NCBI GenBank assembly: GCA_946548895.1
Contig: CAMNQF010000009.1
Location: forward strand, 1-64,000
Reading direction: 5' to 3'
DNA from: an uncultured bacterium
GTDB taxonomy: Bacteria > Bacillota > Clostridia > Oscillospirales > Oscillospiraceae
Length of the DNA stretch: 64,000 nucleotides
Shown here: positions 42,029 to 49,628 of the stretch, in pieces
Numbering within the stretch: position 1 is the stretch's first letter
Layout: the number at the start of each line of letters is the position of its first letter
Notes under the pieces: model-generated
Seen by the model: only the letters and a program-made list of their open reading frames with translations
Databases searched by the model: none
What the model was told of the DNA's origin: nothing
Program-made: the position numbers and the translations under genes

Positions 42029-42841
42029 TCACATGGGACCCGGAGGGCCCATTCTGCGCTCCTGTTCTACCTGCGCCCGGCGCTTTTTCCGGGCGCCGCG
42101 CCCGGCTCCCCGGTCGGTGACCCGCTTGTCCACCCGCACCGCCAGGTGGGTGCCGATGGACTGGAAAATCTGTACCAGCACCACCAGCGCGATCACCGCC
42201 ACATACAGCACAATGCGCATACCCCGGGTATGGCCCCGGTTCAGCGCCATATTGCCCAGCCCGCCGCCGCCGATGGCGCCGGACATGGCCCCGTAGCCCA
42301 GGATGGTGATGAACGCCGTGGTGAACCCGGTGAGCAGGGAGGGCAGGGACTCGGGGAGGACCACCTTCCAGATGATCTGGAAGGGGGTGCAGCCCATGGC
42401 CTGGGCGGCCTCCACGGTGCCCCGGTCCATCTCCCGCAGGGAGCCCTCCACCAGCCGGGCCACAAAGGGGAAGGCGGCGATGGTCAGGGGGACGATGGAG
42501 GCGTTGGTGCCGATGGAAGTGCCCACGATGACCCGGGCCAGGGGGAACACCACCACCATCAGGATGAGGAAGGGCACCGACCGCAGCAGGTTGATGACCA
42601 CGTTGAGCGCCTTCATCAGGGGGGAGGGCAGGGGACGCACGCCGTCGGCCGCCCCCGCCACCAGAAGCACCCCCAGGGGCAGGCCGATGAGGTAGGCGAA
42701 GAGGGTGGCCAGCACGGTGGAATAGACCGTCTCCCAGGCGGCGAAGGCCAGGTTGTTCAGCAGATAGGGCACCTGCTCCGCAATGTCCTTCACCAGCTCG
42801 GGGTCGGTGATGTGGAAAAAGGAGATGATCCACTCAGCCAT
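42029..42841 (-). CDS. metI: methionine ABC transporter permease
   Basis: A 270-residue inner-membrane permease with about five helices and the ABC-permease EAA loop (ETVEAAQAMGCTPFQIIWKVVLPESLPSL here appears as GTVEAAQAMGCTPFQIIWK followed by VVLPESLPSLL). LPLGVLLVAG and NLLRSVPFLILMVV are typical of MetI. The tail from about 225 is basic and longer than in many MetI proteins (about 215-220). Its start overlaps the metN end by 8 nt, so the two are coupled. Confidence 0.95.
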   Translation of the reverse strand: MAEWIISFFHITDPELVKDIAEQVPYLLNNLAFAAWETVYSTVLATLFAYLIGLPLGVLLVAGAADGVRPLPSPLMKALNVVINLLRSVPFLILMVVVFPLARVIVGTSIGTNASIVPLTIAAFPFVARLVEGSLREMDRGTVEAAQAMGCTPFQIIWKVVLPESLPSLLTGFTTAFITILGYGAMSGAIGGGGLGNMALNRGHTRGMRIVLYVAVIALVVLVQIFQSIGTHLAVRVDKRVTDRGAGRGARKKRRAQVEQERRMGPPGPM

Positions 42842-43838
42842 GGTAATCCCGCACCTCCTCCATGGTCACGTTGGGCTGGTTTTTGATGTACGCGGCGGCC
42901 TTGGCCGCCTCCGCCGGGTCCTCCGGCAGGCCCAGCAGCATGGTGCCGAAGGCCTGTCCGTTGACGTTGCGGGTGTCCGCCCCCAGTATGTTCACCTTCA
43001 CGCCGCAGTCAATGGCCAGGGAGGCGATGAGGGGCTCGTAGGACGACCCGCCGTTGAAAGCGATGCGGATGACGTTGGCGGCGGGCAGCTGGTCGATGAC
43101 CACCCCGTCGGGGTAGACCAGGCGGCGGCCCGCCTCGGTCCGGGGGTTGGAGAACACCTGCTCCACCGTGCCCGTCTCCATAACCCGGCCATGGTCCAGA
43201 ATGGCCACGTGGGTGCAGATCTCCTCCACCACCGCCATCTCGTGGGTGATGACCACCACCGTGATGCCCAGCCGGCGGTTGATGTCCCGGATGAGCCGCA
43301 GGATGTCCCGGGTGGTCTTGGGGTCCAGGGCGGAGGTGGCCTCGTCGCACAGCAGGATCTTGGGGTCGCAGGCCAGGGAGCGGGCGATGGCCACCCGCTG
43401 CTTCTGCCCGCCGGACAGCTGGGCGGGGTAGGCGTCCGCCTTGTCGGGCAGGCCCACCACCTCCAGCAGCTCCCGGGCCCGCTTTTCCGCGTCCGCCCGC
43501 TTCACGTGGGCAATCTCCATGGGGAAGCAGATATTTTTCAGGCAGGTGCGCTGCATGAGCAGGTTGAACTGCTGGAAGATCATGCTGATGGACCGCCGCT
43601 GGGCGATGAGCTCCCGGGGGGGCATGGCGCACAGGTCGGCGCCGTCGATGAGCACCTGGCCGGAGGTGGGCCGCTCCAGCAGGTTGACGCAGCGCACCAG
43701 GGTGGACTTGCCCGCGCCGCTCATGCCCACGATGCCGTATACCTCGCCGTCGCCGATGGTGAGGCTCACATCCGTCAGGGCGTGGAGCTGTCCCTCGGCG
43801 GTGGGGAACGATTTGGACACGTTTTTCAGTTCAATCAT
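42834..43838 (-). CDS. metN: methionine ABC transporter ATP-binding protein
   Basis: A 334-residue ABC ATPase: Walker A GMSGAGKST at 38-46, Q-loop FQQFNLL, signature LSGGQKQR, Walker B ILLCDEATSALDP and switch VITHEM. The C-terminal NIL domain (about 255-334, VIRIAFNGGSSYEPLIASLA) is the methionine-sensing domain that gives trans-inhibition in MetN. GGGGAGA precedes the ATG, with a strong promoter at 43880-43908 and no T-box. Confidence 0.96.
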   Translation of the reverse strand: MIELKNVSKSFPTAEGQLHALTDVSLTIGDGEVYGIVGMSGAGKSTLVRCVNLLERPTSGQVLIDGADLCAMPPRELIAQRRSISMIFQQFNLLMQRTCLKNICFPMEIAHVKRADAEKRARELLEVVGLPDKADAYPAQLSGGQKQRVAIARSLACDPKILLCDEATSALDPKTTRDILRLIRDINRRLGITVVVITHEMAVVEEICTHVAILDHGRVMETGTVEQVFSNPRTEAGRRLVYPDGVVIDQLPAANVIRIAFNGGSSYEPLIASLAIDCGVKVNILGADTRNVNGQAFGTMLLGLPEDPAEAAKAAAYIKNQPNVTMEEVRDYHG

Positions 43839-43879
43839 GGGGTTCTCCCCTCTCTCTCTGGGGTAAAAATCTGGTCCCT

Positions 43880-43908
43880 ATTGTATGCCCAAACCGGGCG
43901 CTTGTCAA
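43880..43908 (-). promoter_or_regulatory. promoter of metNI
   Basis: TTGACA, 17 nt, TACAAT on the minus strand. The spacer contains CCCGGTTTGGG, a small dyad. Confidence 0.85.
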
Positions 43909-43912
43909 GACG

Positions 43913-43944
43913 CGGGGCCGGACGGGCCCTCCCGTCCGGCCCCG
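43913..43944 (-). terminator. hairpin after dpaB
   Basis: CGGGGCCGGACGGG with its complement, loop of 4 nt; no T-run follows. It stands between the dpaB stop and the metN -35 box. Confidence 0.6.
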
Positions 43945-43950
43945 CTCTGG

Positions 43951-44553
43951 TCAGCCGGCACGCCGCGCTCCCGGGCCCAGCAGCACCGGCTGGAGCTGCT
44001 CCCCCCGGCAGGCGGCCTCAATGGCGTCGGGCAGCAGGGTGAAGTCCGCCACCAGGGAGGCGGGCTTGCCCACGCAGTCGTCCTGGCCCAGAGGGACGAA
44101 GTAGATGTTCCTGCGGCTGAACATGGTCCCCAGGTTGGGGGCCCCGCCCGCCAGCGCGTCGTTGGAGGCCAGGGCCAGCACCAGGGGCCTGCCGTTGCGC
44201 AGGTGGGCTTTCGCCGCCATGGTGACGGCGGTGTCTGTCACCCCGTGGGCCAGCTTGGCCAGGGTGTTCCCGGTGCAGGGGCAGATTGCCAGCACATCCA
44301 GCAGCTCCTTGGGGCCGATGGGCTCCGCTTCCGCCACGGTAGAGACCACCCGGCGGCCGCAGATGCGCTCCATCTCCCGCATGAAGTCGTGGGCCGCGCC
44401 GAAGCGGGTGTCGGTGGACGCCACCGCCTGGGACACGATGGGGGTCACCGGCCCGAACCGGGCGGCGGTCTGTTCCAGGGCGTCCAGCGCCCTGGACATG
44501 GTGCAGAAGGACCCGCAGAAGGCGAATCCCACTCGTAATTCCTTTCGATTCAC
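43951..44553 (-). CDS. dpaB: dipicolinate synthase subunit B
   Basis: Flavoprotein subunit (SpoVFB) that with DpaA makes dipicolinic acid in the mother cell during sporulation. It has 200 residues: LRVGFAFCGSFCTMSRAL (flavin-binding start), PIVSQAVASTDTRFGAAHDF, AICPCTGNTLAKLAHGVTDTAVTMAAKAH and NIYFVPLGQDDCVGKPASLVADF. A GTG start at 44553 overlaps the dpaA stop (GTGA). Its presence indicates a spore-former. Confidence 0.95.
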   Translation of the reverse strand: MNRKELRVGFAFCGSFCTMSRALDALEQTAARFGPVTPIVSQAVASTDTRFGAAHDFMREMERICGRRVVSTVAEAEPIGPKELLDVLAICPCTGNTLAKLAHGVTDTAVTMAAKAHLRNGRPLVLALASNDALAGGAPNLGTMFSRRNIYFVPLGQDDCVGKPASLVADFTLLPDAIEAACRGEQLQPVLLGPGARRAG

Positions 44554-45416
44554 AGGTCTGATTCCTCCATGATATGATAGACAGTGTCCTTGATGTACCG
44601 CCCCGAGGTGACGGGGGCGGCCTTTCCCGGCAGGGACAGGGCCCAGACCACCCGCACCCCCAGGGTGGAGGCGGCGTCCATGTCCACCCCGCCGGGGCGG
44701 GAGGCCAGGTCGATGACCAGGGCCCGCTCCTTGAGGGCGGCCAGCTCCTCCACCCCCAGCACGGTGGACGGGACGGTGTTGTACACCAGGTCGTAGCTGC
44801 ACAGCCAGTCGGAGAGGCGGTCCATTCCCTCGCTGTCCAGGCCCATGCTCTCGGCGGCGGCCCGCTGCTCATACCGCCGGGCGGCCACCCGCACCCGGGC
44901 TCCCAGCCCCCGCAGCCGGGGACCCAGCGCCCGCCCCAGGCGGCCAAAGCCGATGACCAGCACCCGGGCGTCGTGCAGGGTGATGGGCAGCTCCTCCATG
45001 GCGATCTGAATCGCGCCCTCGGCGGTGGGGACCGCGTTCATCACCGCCAGCTCTTCCCGGGCGAAGTAGTCCCGGAGGACCAGCCCCCGGTTCCGGGCCA
45101 TTTCCACCAGTTCTTCCCCCGCCATCCCGGCGCACACCAGCTGGCCAGGCCGCAGGGCGTCCAGCACCTCCGCCAGTCCATGCTCCGCCGCCGCCAGAGG
45201 CGCGTTCAGCAGTCCTCCCGGTCCCGCCGCCGGAAGCGGCAGAACCAGGCAGTCCGCCCGGTCCGCACCGGCCATGGACGGTTCGCACCGCATTCCCTCC
45301 CCCCGCTCCAGCGCAAAGGTATGTACGCTGTGGCCGTCGTCGGCCAGCAGGGCGGCCAGCGCCGCCTGCCGGGGGTCGCCCCCCGCCACCCAAATATTTT
45401 TTGCCCGCAGTATCAT
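44550..45416 (-). CDS. dpaA: dipicolinate synthase subunit A
   Basis: Dehydrogenase-like subunit (SpoVFA), 288 residues. The N-terminal part MILRAKNIWVAGGDPRQAAL and the Rossmann motif VLVIGFGRLGRALGPRL (about 149-165) are typical, with YDLVYNTVPSTVLG and LVIDLASRPGGVD towards the end. The ATG at 45416 follows CAGGAGG by 8 nt; the frame is open far upstream across the rubrerythrin gene but that is antisense. A clear sporulation (sigma-K type) promoter was not found in the 129-nt gap. Confidence 0.93.
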   Translation of the reverse strand: MILRAKNIWVAGGDPRQAALAALLADDGHSVHTFALERGEGMRCEPSMAGADRADCLVLPLPAAGPGGLLNAPLAAAEHGLAEVLDALRPGQLVCAGMAGEELVEMARNRGLVLRDYFAREELAVMNAVPTAEGAIQIAMEELPITLHDARVLVIGFGRLGRALGPRLRGLGARVRVAARRYEQRAAAESMGLDSEGMDRLSDWLCSYDLVYNTVPSTVLGVEELAALKERALVIDLASRPGGVDMDAASTLGVRVVWALSLPGKAAPVTSGRYIKDTVYHIMEESDL

Positions 45417-45545
45417 GAAAAACGCCTCCTGTCCGTCATCCGTCATCATTCCAGTGTATTCCCTCCGCGCCGGGCAGGTGACAGCGCGCAAATTCTTTCC
45501 AAAACCGGGCATACTACCCCTACCAAATACATTGGAGGGATCACT

Positions 45546-46187
45546 ATGCAAAACGCCTATCAAAACTACCACAAGGGCAGCGTGGACTTCATGAAGAGCC
45601 GCACCCGGGAAAACCTGATGCGCTCCTTCGCCGGGGAGAGCCAGGCCCGCAACCGCTACACCATCGCCGCCTCCGCCGCCCGAAAGGAGCGGCTGGAGAT
45701 CGCGGCCCGGGTCTTTGAGTTCACCGCCGACCAGGAAAAGGCCCACGCCAAGGTGTTCTACGACCTGCTGCTGCCCTCCGCGGGGCAGAACATCGCCATT
45801 GACGGCAACTACCCCATCGACCTGTCCGACAAGACCCTGGACCTGCTGAAGGCGGCGCAGCACAACGAATACCAGGAGTTTGAGCACGACTACGCCCAGT
45901 TCGCCAAAACCGCCCACGAGGAGGGCTTCGACCTCATCGGCGGGCAGTTTGAGCTCATCGCCCAGGTCGAAAAGACCCACGGGGACCGCTTTGGAATGCT
46001 GGCCGGCCTGCTGGAGCAGGGGAACCTGTTTTCCGAAAAGGAGGAAACCCTGTGGATGTGCCTCAACTGCGGGGAAATCATCCGCTCCACCATCGCGCCC
46101 CAGGTCTGCCCCGTCTGCCGCCACGGCCAGGACTACTTCGTCCGGCTGGACTGGGCCCCTTATACCGCTGGGCGCTTCACCTCCTAG
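45546..46187 (+). CDS. rbr: rubrerythrin
   Basis: A 213-residue oxidative-stress peroxidase of anaerobes. The N-terminal ferritin-like diiron domain carries ENLMRSFAGESQARNRY, ADQEKAHAKVFYDLL, HNEYQEFEHDYAQ and QVEKTHGDRF; the C-terminal rubredoxin-like iron site is CLNCG and CPVC. GGAGG lies 8 nt before the ATG. It reduces hydrogen peroxide with electrons from rubredoxin or NADH-linked partners, none of which is adjacent. Confidence 0.96.
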   Translation: MQNAYQNYHKGSVDFMKSRTRENLMRSFAGESQARNRYTIAASAARKERLEIAARVFEFTADQEKAHAKVFYDLLLPSAGQNIAIDGNYPIDLSDKTLDLLKAAQHNEYQEFEHDYAQFAKTAHEEGFDLIGGQFELIAQVEKTHGDRFGMLAGLLEQGNLFSEKEETLWMCLNCGEIIRSTIAPQVCPVCRHGQDYFVRLDWAPYTAGRFTS

Positions 46188-46212
46188 ACCGACCCTGCGG
46201 GGCCTGTCCGCG

Positions 46213-46254
46213 AAAAATCCCCGGACCCACCGTGATGGGTCCGGGGATTTTTTT
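46213..46254. terminator. bidirectional terminator between rubrerythrin and Na/Pi symporter genes
   Basis: A 17-bp stem (AAAAATCCCCGGACCCA with its complement) with T-runs on both strands. Confidence 0.9.
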
Positions 46255-46266
46255 CACCGCCACACG

Positions 46267-48045
46267 TTACTTTTGCGGCCCGTTTTCCAGGGTGGCGGGG
46301 GCGCTCAGGTACTTGTCCTGGTAGAAAGCCAGCCACCGGCGGAACTCCGGCTGGTCGCCCTGGCGCACGTCCCGGGCGTAGCCGTGGAACTGAATGTCGG
46401 CGTACCGCAGCTCCAGCACCGCCAGGGCCACGTTGGAGCAGTGGGCGGCCACGCGCTCGAAGTTGTTAATCAGGTCGTTGAGGATGAAGCCCATCTCCAG
46501 CGTGCACGCGCCTGTCTGAAGCCGCCGGATGTGCCGCAGCTTCATCTGCTCCAGCATGGTGCTGATGACCTCTTCCAGGGGCTCCACCTGCTGGGCCAGC
46601 TTGATGTCCGCCCGGTCCAGCGCCTGCTGGGCCAGGGATACGATCTCCTTCACCGCGGCGGCGGCCCGGGTCATGTCCTCCAGGCCGTCCGGGGAAAAGG
46701 CTACCCCTTTGCTCTCCATCTCCCGGGCCAGCTCCGCCAGGTTTACCGCGTGGTCGGAGATGCGCTCCAGGTCGGTGAGGCAATGGAGATAATGGGAGCT
46801 GATGAGGGTTTCCCGCTCGTTGAGCCCCCGGCTGTTCAGGTGGAAGAGATAGTTGCCCAGCTTGTCCTCGTAGCGGTCCACCACGTTCTCCCGGCCCAGG
46901 ATCTTCTCATACTTCTCCCCGCTGAACCGGGTGAACAGCTCCACGGAGCGGTTCAGGTTCTTCACGGCGGCGGCGGCCATCCGCTCCACGGTGCGGCCGC
47001 TCTGTTCCAGGGCCAGGGGCGGGTAGTCCAGAAAGCGCTCGTCCAGCAGGTTCTCCTGAAACTCCTCCTCGTCCTCGGAGCGGTCCTCCTTGATGGTCAG
47101 TACCGCCAGCCGCATCAGCGCTTCCGTGAAGGGCAGCTGCACCAGGGTGGCCCCTACCTTAAACACGGTGTTGAACACGGCGATGCCGAAGGCGGAGGCG
47201 GGCAGGGCCATGAACTCCATGGGGAGGAAGGCGTGGAGAATGTAGAAGGGGATCATGAACAGGGCGGAGCCCACAATGTTGAAATACAGGTAAATGACGG
47301 CGGTGCGCTTGCCGTTGGGGTTGGCCCCGATGGCGGACAGCAGCACCGGCACGCACGCGCCGATGCACATACCCAGCACCATAGGGATGGCCACCTCATA
47401 GCTGATGGCCCCGGTGATGGACAGGGCCTGCAAAATGCCGATGGAGGCGGAAGAGGACTGGATCACCGCCGTCACCAGCAGGCCGATGACCAGGGATACC
47501 GCCGGGTTGGAGGCGGCGGAGATGAACTGCAAAAACGCCTCGTTGGACTTCAGCGGGTCCATGGCGGAGCTCATGGTTTGCATCCCGCTCATGAGGACGG
47601 AGAAAGCCAGCAGGATCAAGCCCACATTCTTCTGCCCCTGCTTACGGCAGAAGAAGTAGAGGATGATGCCGATGAAGGCGATGAATGCGAACACAGTGGC
47701 GGAGGAGAAACCTCCCTCCCCCTCCACGCCGGCCAGGGTGAGCACCCAGCCCGTGGCGGTGGTGCCGATGTTGGCGCCCATGATGATGCCCACGGCGTTG
47801 GACAGCTGCATGATGCCCGAGTTGACGAAGCCCACCACCATGACGGTGGTAGCGGAGGAGGACTGGATCACCGCCGTCACCAGCGCGCCCAGCAGCACTC
47901 CCTTGATGGGGCTGGAGGTCAGCTTGCCCAGCACGGTTTCCAGCTTGCTGCCGGCCACCTTTTTTAAGCCGTCCCCCAGCAGGGTCATGCCGAACAGGAA
48001 AAAAGCCAGGCCGCCCAGCAGCGAAATGATGTCCGCAATACCCAT
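46267..48045 (-). CDS. Na/Pi cotransporter family protein with PhoU domain
   Basis: A 592-residue membrane protein. Two Na/Pi-symporter repeats carry the QSSSATT and QSSSASI motifs (ALVTAVIQSSSATTVMVVG and LLVTAVIQSSSASIGILQ). After about residue 340, a cytoplasmic PhoU-like helical region follows (about 360-580; LTDLERISDHAVNLAELA and EAHC/CSNVA-type second repeat). The ATG at 48045 has GGAAGGAA 8 nt upstream; the frame is open 37 codons further without a good start. It imports phosphate or regulates its entry. Confidence 0.94.
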   Translation of the reverse strand: MGIADIISLLGGLAFFLFGMTLLGDGLKKVAGSKLETVLGKLTSSPIKGVLLGALVTAVIQSSSATTVMVVGFVNSGIMQLSNAVGIIMGANIGTTATGWVLTLAGVEGEGGFSSATVFAFIAFIGIILYFFCRKQGQKNVGLILLAFSVLMSGMQTMSSAMDPLKSNEAFLQFISAASNPAVSLVIGLLVTAVIQSSSASIGILQALSITGAISYEVAIPMVLGMCIGACVPVLLSAIGANPNGKRTAVIYLYFNIVGSALFMIPFYILHAFLPMEFMALPASAFGIAVFNTVFKVGATLVQLPFTEALMRLAVLTIKEDRSEDEEEFQENLLDERFLDYPPLALEQSGRTVERMAAAAVKNLNRSVELFTRFSGEKYEKILGRENVVDRYEDKLGNYLFHLNSRGLNERETLISSHYLHCLTDLERISDHAVNLAELAREMESKGVAFSPDGLEDMTRAAAAVKEIVSLAQQALDRADIKLAQQVEPLEEVISTMLEQMKLRHIRRLQTGACTLEMGFILNDLINNFERVAAHCSNVALAVLELRYADIQFHGYARDVRQGDQPEFRRWLAFYQDKYLSAPATLENGPQK

Positions 48046-48115
48046 GCGATCAATTCCTTCCCGCGGGCCCAGCGCCCGCTCTCTGGCAGACTGTGATACA
48101 CATACGAACGCATCA

Positions 48116-48146
48116 ATTATATCATATCTTTGGCGGGATTTCCCGC
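48116..48146 (-). promoter_or_regulatory. promoter region of the Na/Pi symporter gene with operator-like palindrome
   Basis: Minus strand TATAAT (48116-48121 complement) without a good -35; a palindrome GCGGGAAATCCCGC at 48133-48146 occupies the -35 zone. Confidence 0.5.
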
Positions 48147-48211
48147 ATTTTTTCAATTTCTCTATGTTGTCGAATTTTGGCCGCGGGATGGTCAGTTTTT
48201 TGACAAAACAG

Positions 48212-48246
48212 AAAAAGCGGCGGACAGGTTCACTCCTGTCCGCCGC
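48212..48246 (-). terminator. terminator of the XpaC/TelA/TPM cluster
   Basis: GCGGCGGACAGG and CCTGTCCGCCGC, 6-nt loop, then TTTTTCTGTTTT on the minus strand. Confidence 0.88.
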
Positions 48247-48259
48247 ATATCAGCGCTTT

Positions 48260-48784
48260 CTACCGCCGTCCGCCGCCGCGCCCGCCCCCAAAGGAGCCGC
48301 CGCCGGGGCGCCCTCCGCCGCCGGAGGAGCGCCCTCCTCCAAAGGACCCGCCGGACCGCCCGCCGCCAAAGGACCGCCCGCCGCCAAAAGATCCGCCGGG
48401 CCGTGGGCCGGGACTGGGCCGCCCGCCGCCGCCAAAGGAACGCCCGCCGCCAAAAGATCCACCGGGCCGTGGGCCGGGATTGGGCCGCCCGCCGCCGCCG
48501 GAGGGCCGCCCGCCGCCGAAGGAGCCCCCCGGGCGGGGGCCGGAGCCCGGACGGGGACCCGCGCCGGGGCGGGGCCCGGGGCCCGGGCCAGGACCGAAGC
48601 CGGCCCCCCTGGGGGGCCTTGGGGGCCTGGGGGGGCGGGGCCGGAAGATATAGAAGGGCCGGTAGACGTAAGTTGGGCCGTACCACCCGCTGCGGTACCG
48701 CCGCCGGTGGGAGCCCTCCATGGCCAGCAGCAGGATCACCGCCAGCACAAGGATGATAATCAGGTCGCTGAAGCCGTCCATCAA
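48260..48784 (-). CDS. small membrane-anchored Gly/Arg/Pro-rich repeat protein
   Basis: A 174-residue protein with one membrane helix (about 8-22), a Tyr/Arg/Pro segment (28-60) and a low-complexity tail. The tail has near-identical 22-residue units at 81-102, 103-124 and a shortened 125-142 (PGPRPGGSFGGGRSFGGG), then two more variants. This resembles the Gly-rich tail that ends YgcG-type TPM proteins, but here it is a separate gene following a TPM protein that lacks such a tail. The function is unknown; the composition suggests disordered surface or membrane-proximal structure. Two adjacent ATG starts (48784, 48781). Confidence 0.7.
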   Translation of the reverse strand: MMDGFSDLIIILVLAVILLLAMEGSHRRRYRSGWYGPTYVYRPFYIFRPRPPRPPRPPRGAGFGPGPGPGPRPGAGPRPGSGPRPGGSFGGGRPSGGGGRPNPGPRPGGSFGGGRSFGGGGRPSPGPRPGGSFGGGRSFGGGRSGGSFGGGRSSGGGGRPGGGSFGGGRGGGRR

Positions 48785-48802
48785 GCCGCCTCCTTTCCCG
48801 GA

Positions 48803-49435
48803 TCAGCCGTAATAATCCGCATACCAGACTTCCAGCGCTTCGGTGAGCGCCAGCACGGCGTCGTCGTACATCCCCCGGGCAAAAAAGTCCTCCATGTAGC
48901 CGTAGGTGTAGTCGTCGCAATCCTCGCCGCTGAACTGCCTGGACACACGCTCGCCGGTGTACATCCAATAATTATCGCCGCTGATGTCCAGCACCACCAG
49001 CATATCGTCGCCGCCCAATCCCATATCGGCAAACAGCGTTGTCACATAGGTGTACGGGTCATTCCCGCCGTAATTGCAGAGGGCCACGCCGACAACGGCG
49101 TTATAACGCTTCCACAGCCGCTCATTGCGCTGGTCCAGCACCCGTACCGTCTGGCTGGACAGCACCCCGGCGTCGTCCCACACATAGGAGCCGGCGGCAG
49201 CGGGCGGGATGGTTTCGGAAGGATAGTCGGGTCTGGACGCCGGGTTGTTGACCGGGGCCCTGGCGTAGCCGATGCCGATGGCGGCAAAGACCATCAGCAC
49301 CGTGAGCCCCCAGGCCACGCCTTGCTTTTTGAACACGCCGGTTCCCCGCTTGCCCACAACGGCCAATATGATTGCCGCCAGGGCCACCGGGATAATCAGC
49401 AGTAAAAACGTTTTGATTGGAAATGTAGGCACCAT
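48803..49435 (-). CDS. TPM-domain membrane protein
   Basis: A 210-residue protein with two membrane helices (about 6-27 and 40-58) and a TPM (YgcG/Psb32/MOLO-1) domain (about 85-205): YVWDDAGVLSSQTVRVLDQRN, VVGVALCNYGG and GGDDMLVVLDISGDNYWMYTG. TPM domains have been linked to acid phosphatase or membrane-protein quality roles, not proven here. The C-terminal membrane segment and Gly-rich tail usual in YgcG are missing. AAAGGATTTCAT leads into the ATG. Repeat copy C separates it from telA. Confidence 0.82.
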   Translation of the reverse strand: MVPTFPIKTFLLLIIPVALAAIILAVVGKRGTGVFKKQGVAWGLTVLMVFAAIGIGYARAPVNNPASRPDYPSETIPPAAAGSYVWDDAGVLSSQTVRVLDQRNERLWKRYNAVVGVALCNYGGNDPYTYVTTLFADMGLGGDDMLVVLDISGDNYWMYTGERVSRQFSGEDCDDYTYGYMEDFFARGMYDDAVLALTEALEVWYADYYG

Positions 49436-49498
49436 ATGAAATCCTTTCTACCGCGGCGTGATTGCGCTCGGATTGGGCGCATAGCCGGGGTGCGGCGT

Positions 49499-49628
49499 TG
49501 TCACGCTCGCTTTGGGCGCACTCGCGCCCCGGCTTCTCTCCGACTCGGGCAAAACGCCGCCCGCCTTGCGGGCTTCCCCGTCTTGCCCTCGCTCCGATCC
49601 ATCCGAGGCGGTGCGCCTAAGCTCGCGC
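49499..49628 (-). repeat. post-stop hairpin repeat, copy C
   Basis: About 130 bp directly behind the telA stop, same orientation as copies A and B. It aligns with copy A end to end, including GGAGCGAGGGCAAG, TTTTGCC and the final CGTGACA. The inner hairpin has a different sequence but keeps pairing (GCCCGC/GCGGGC, arms 49559-49564 and 49568-49573). Confidence 0.75.
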
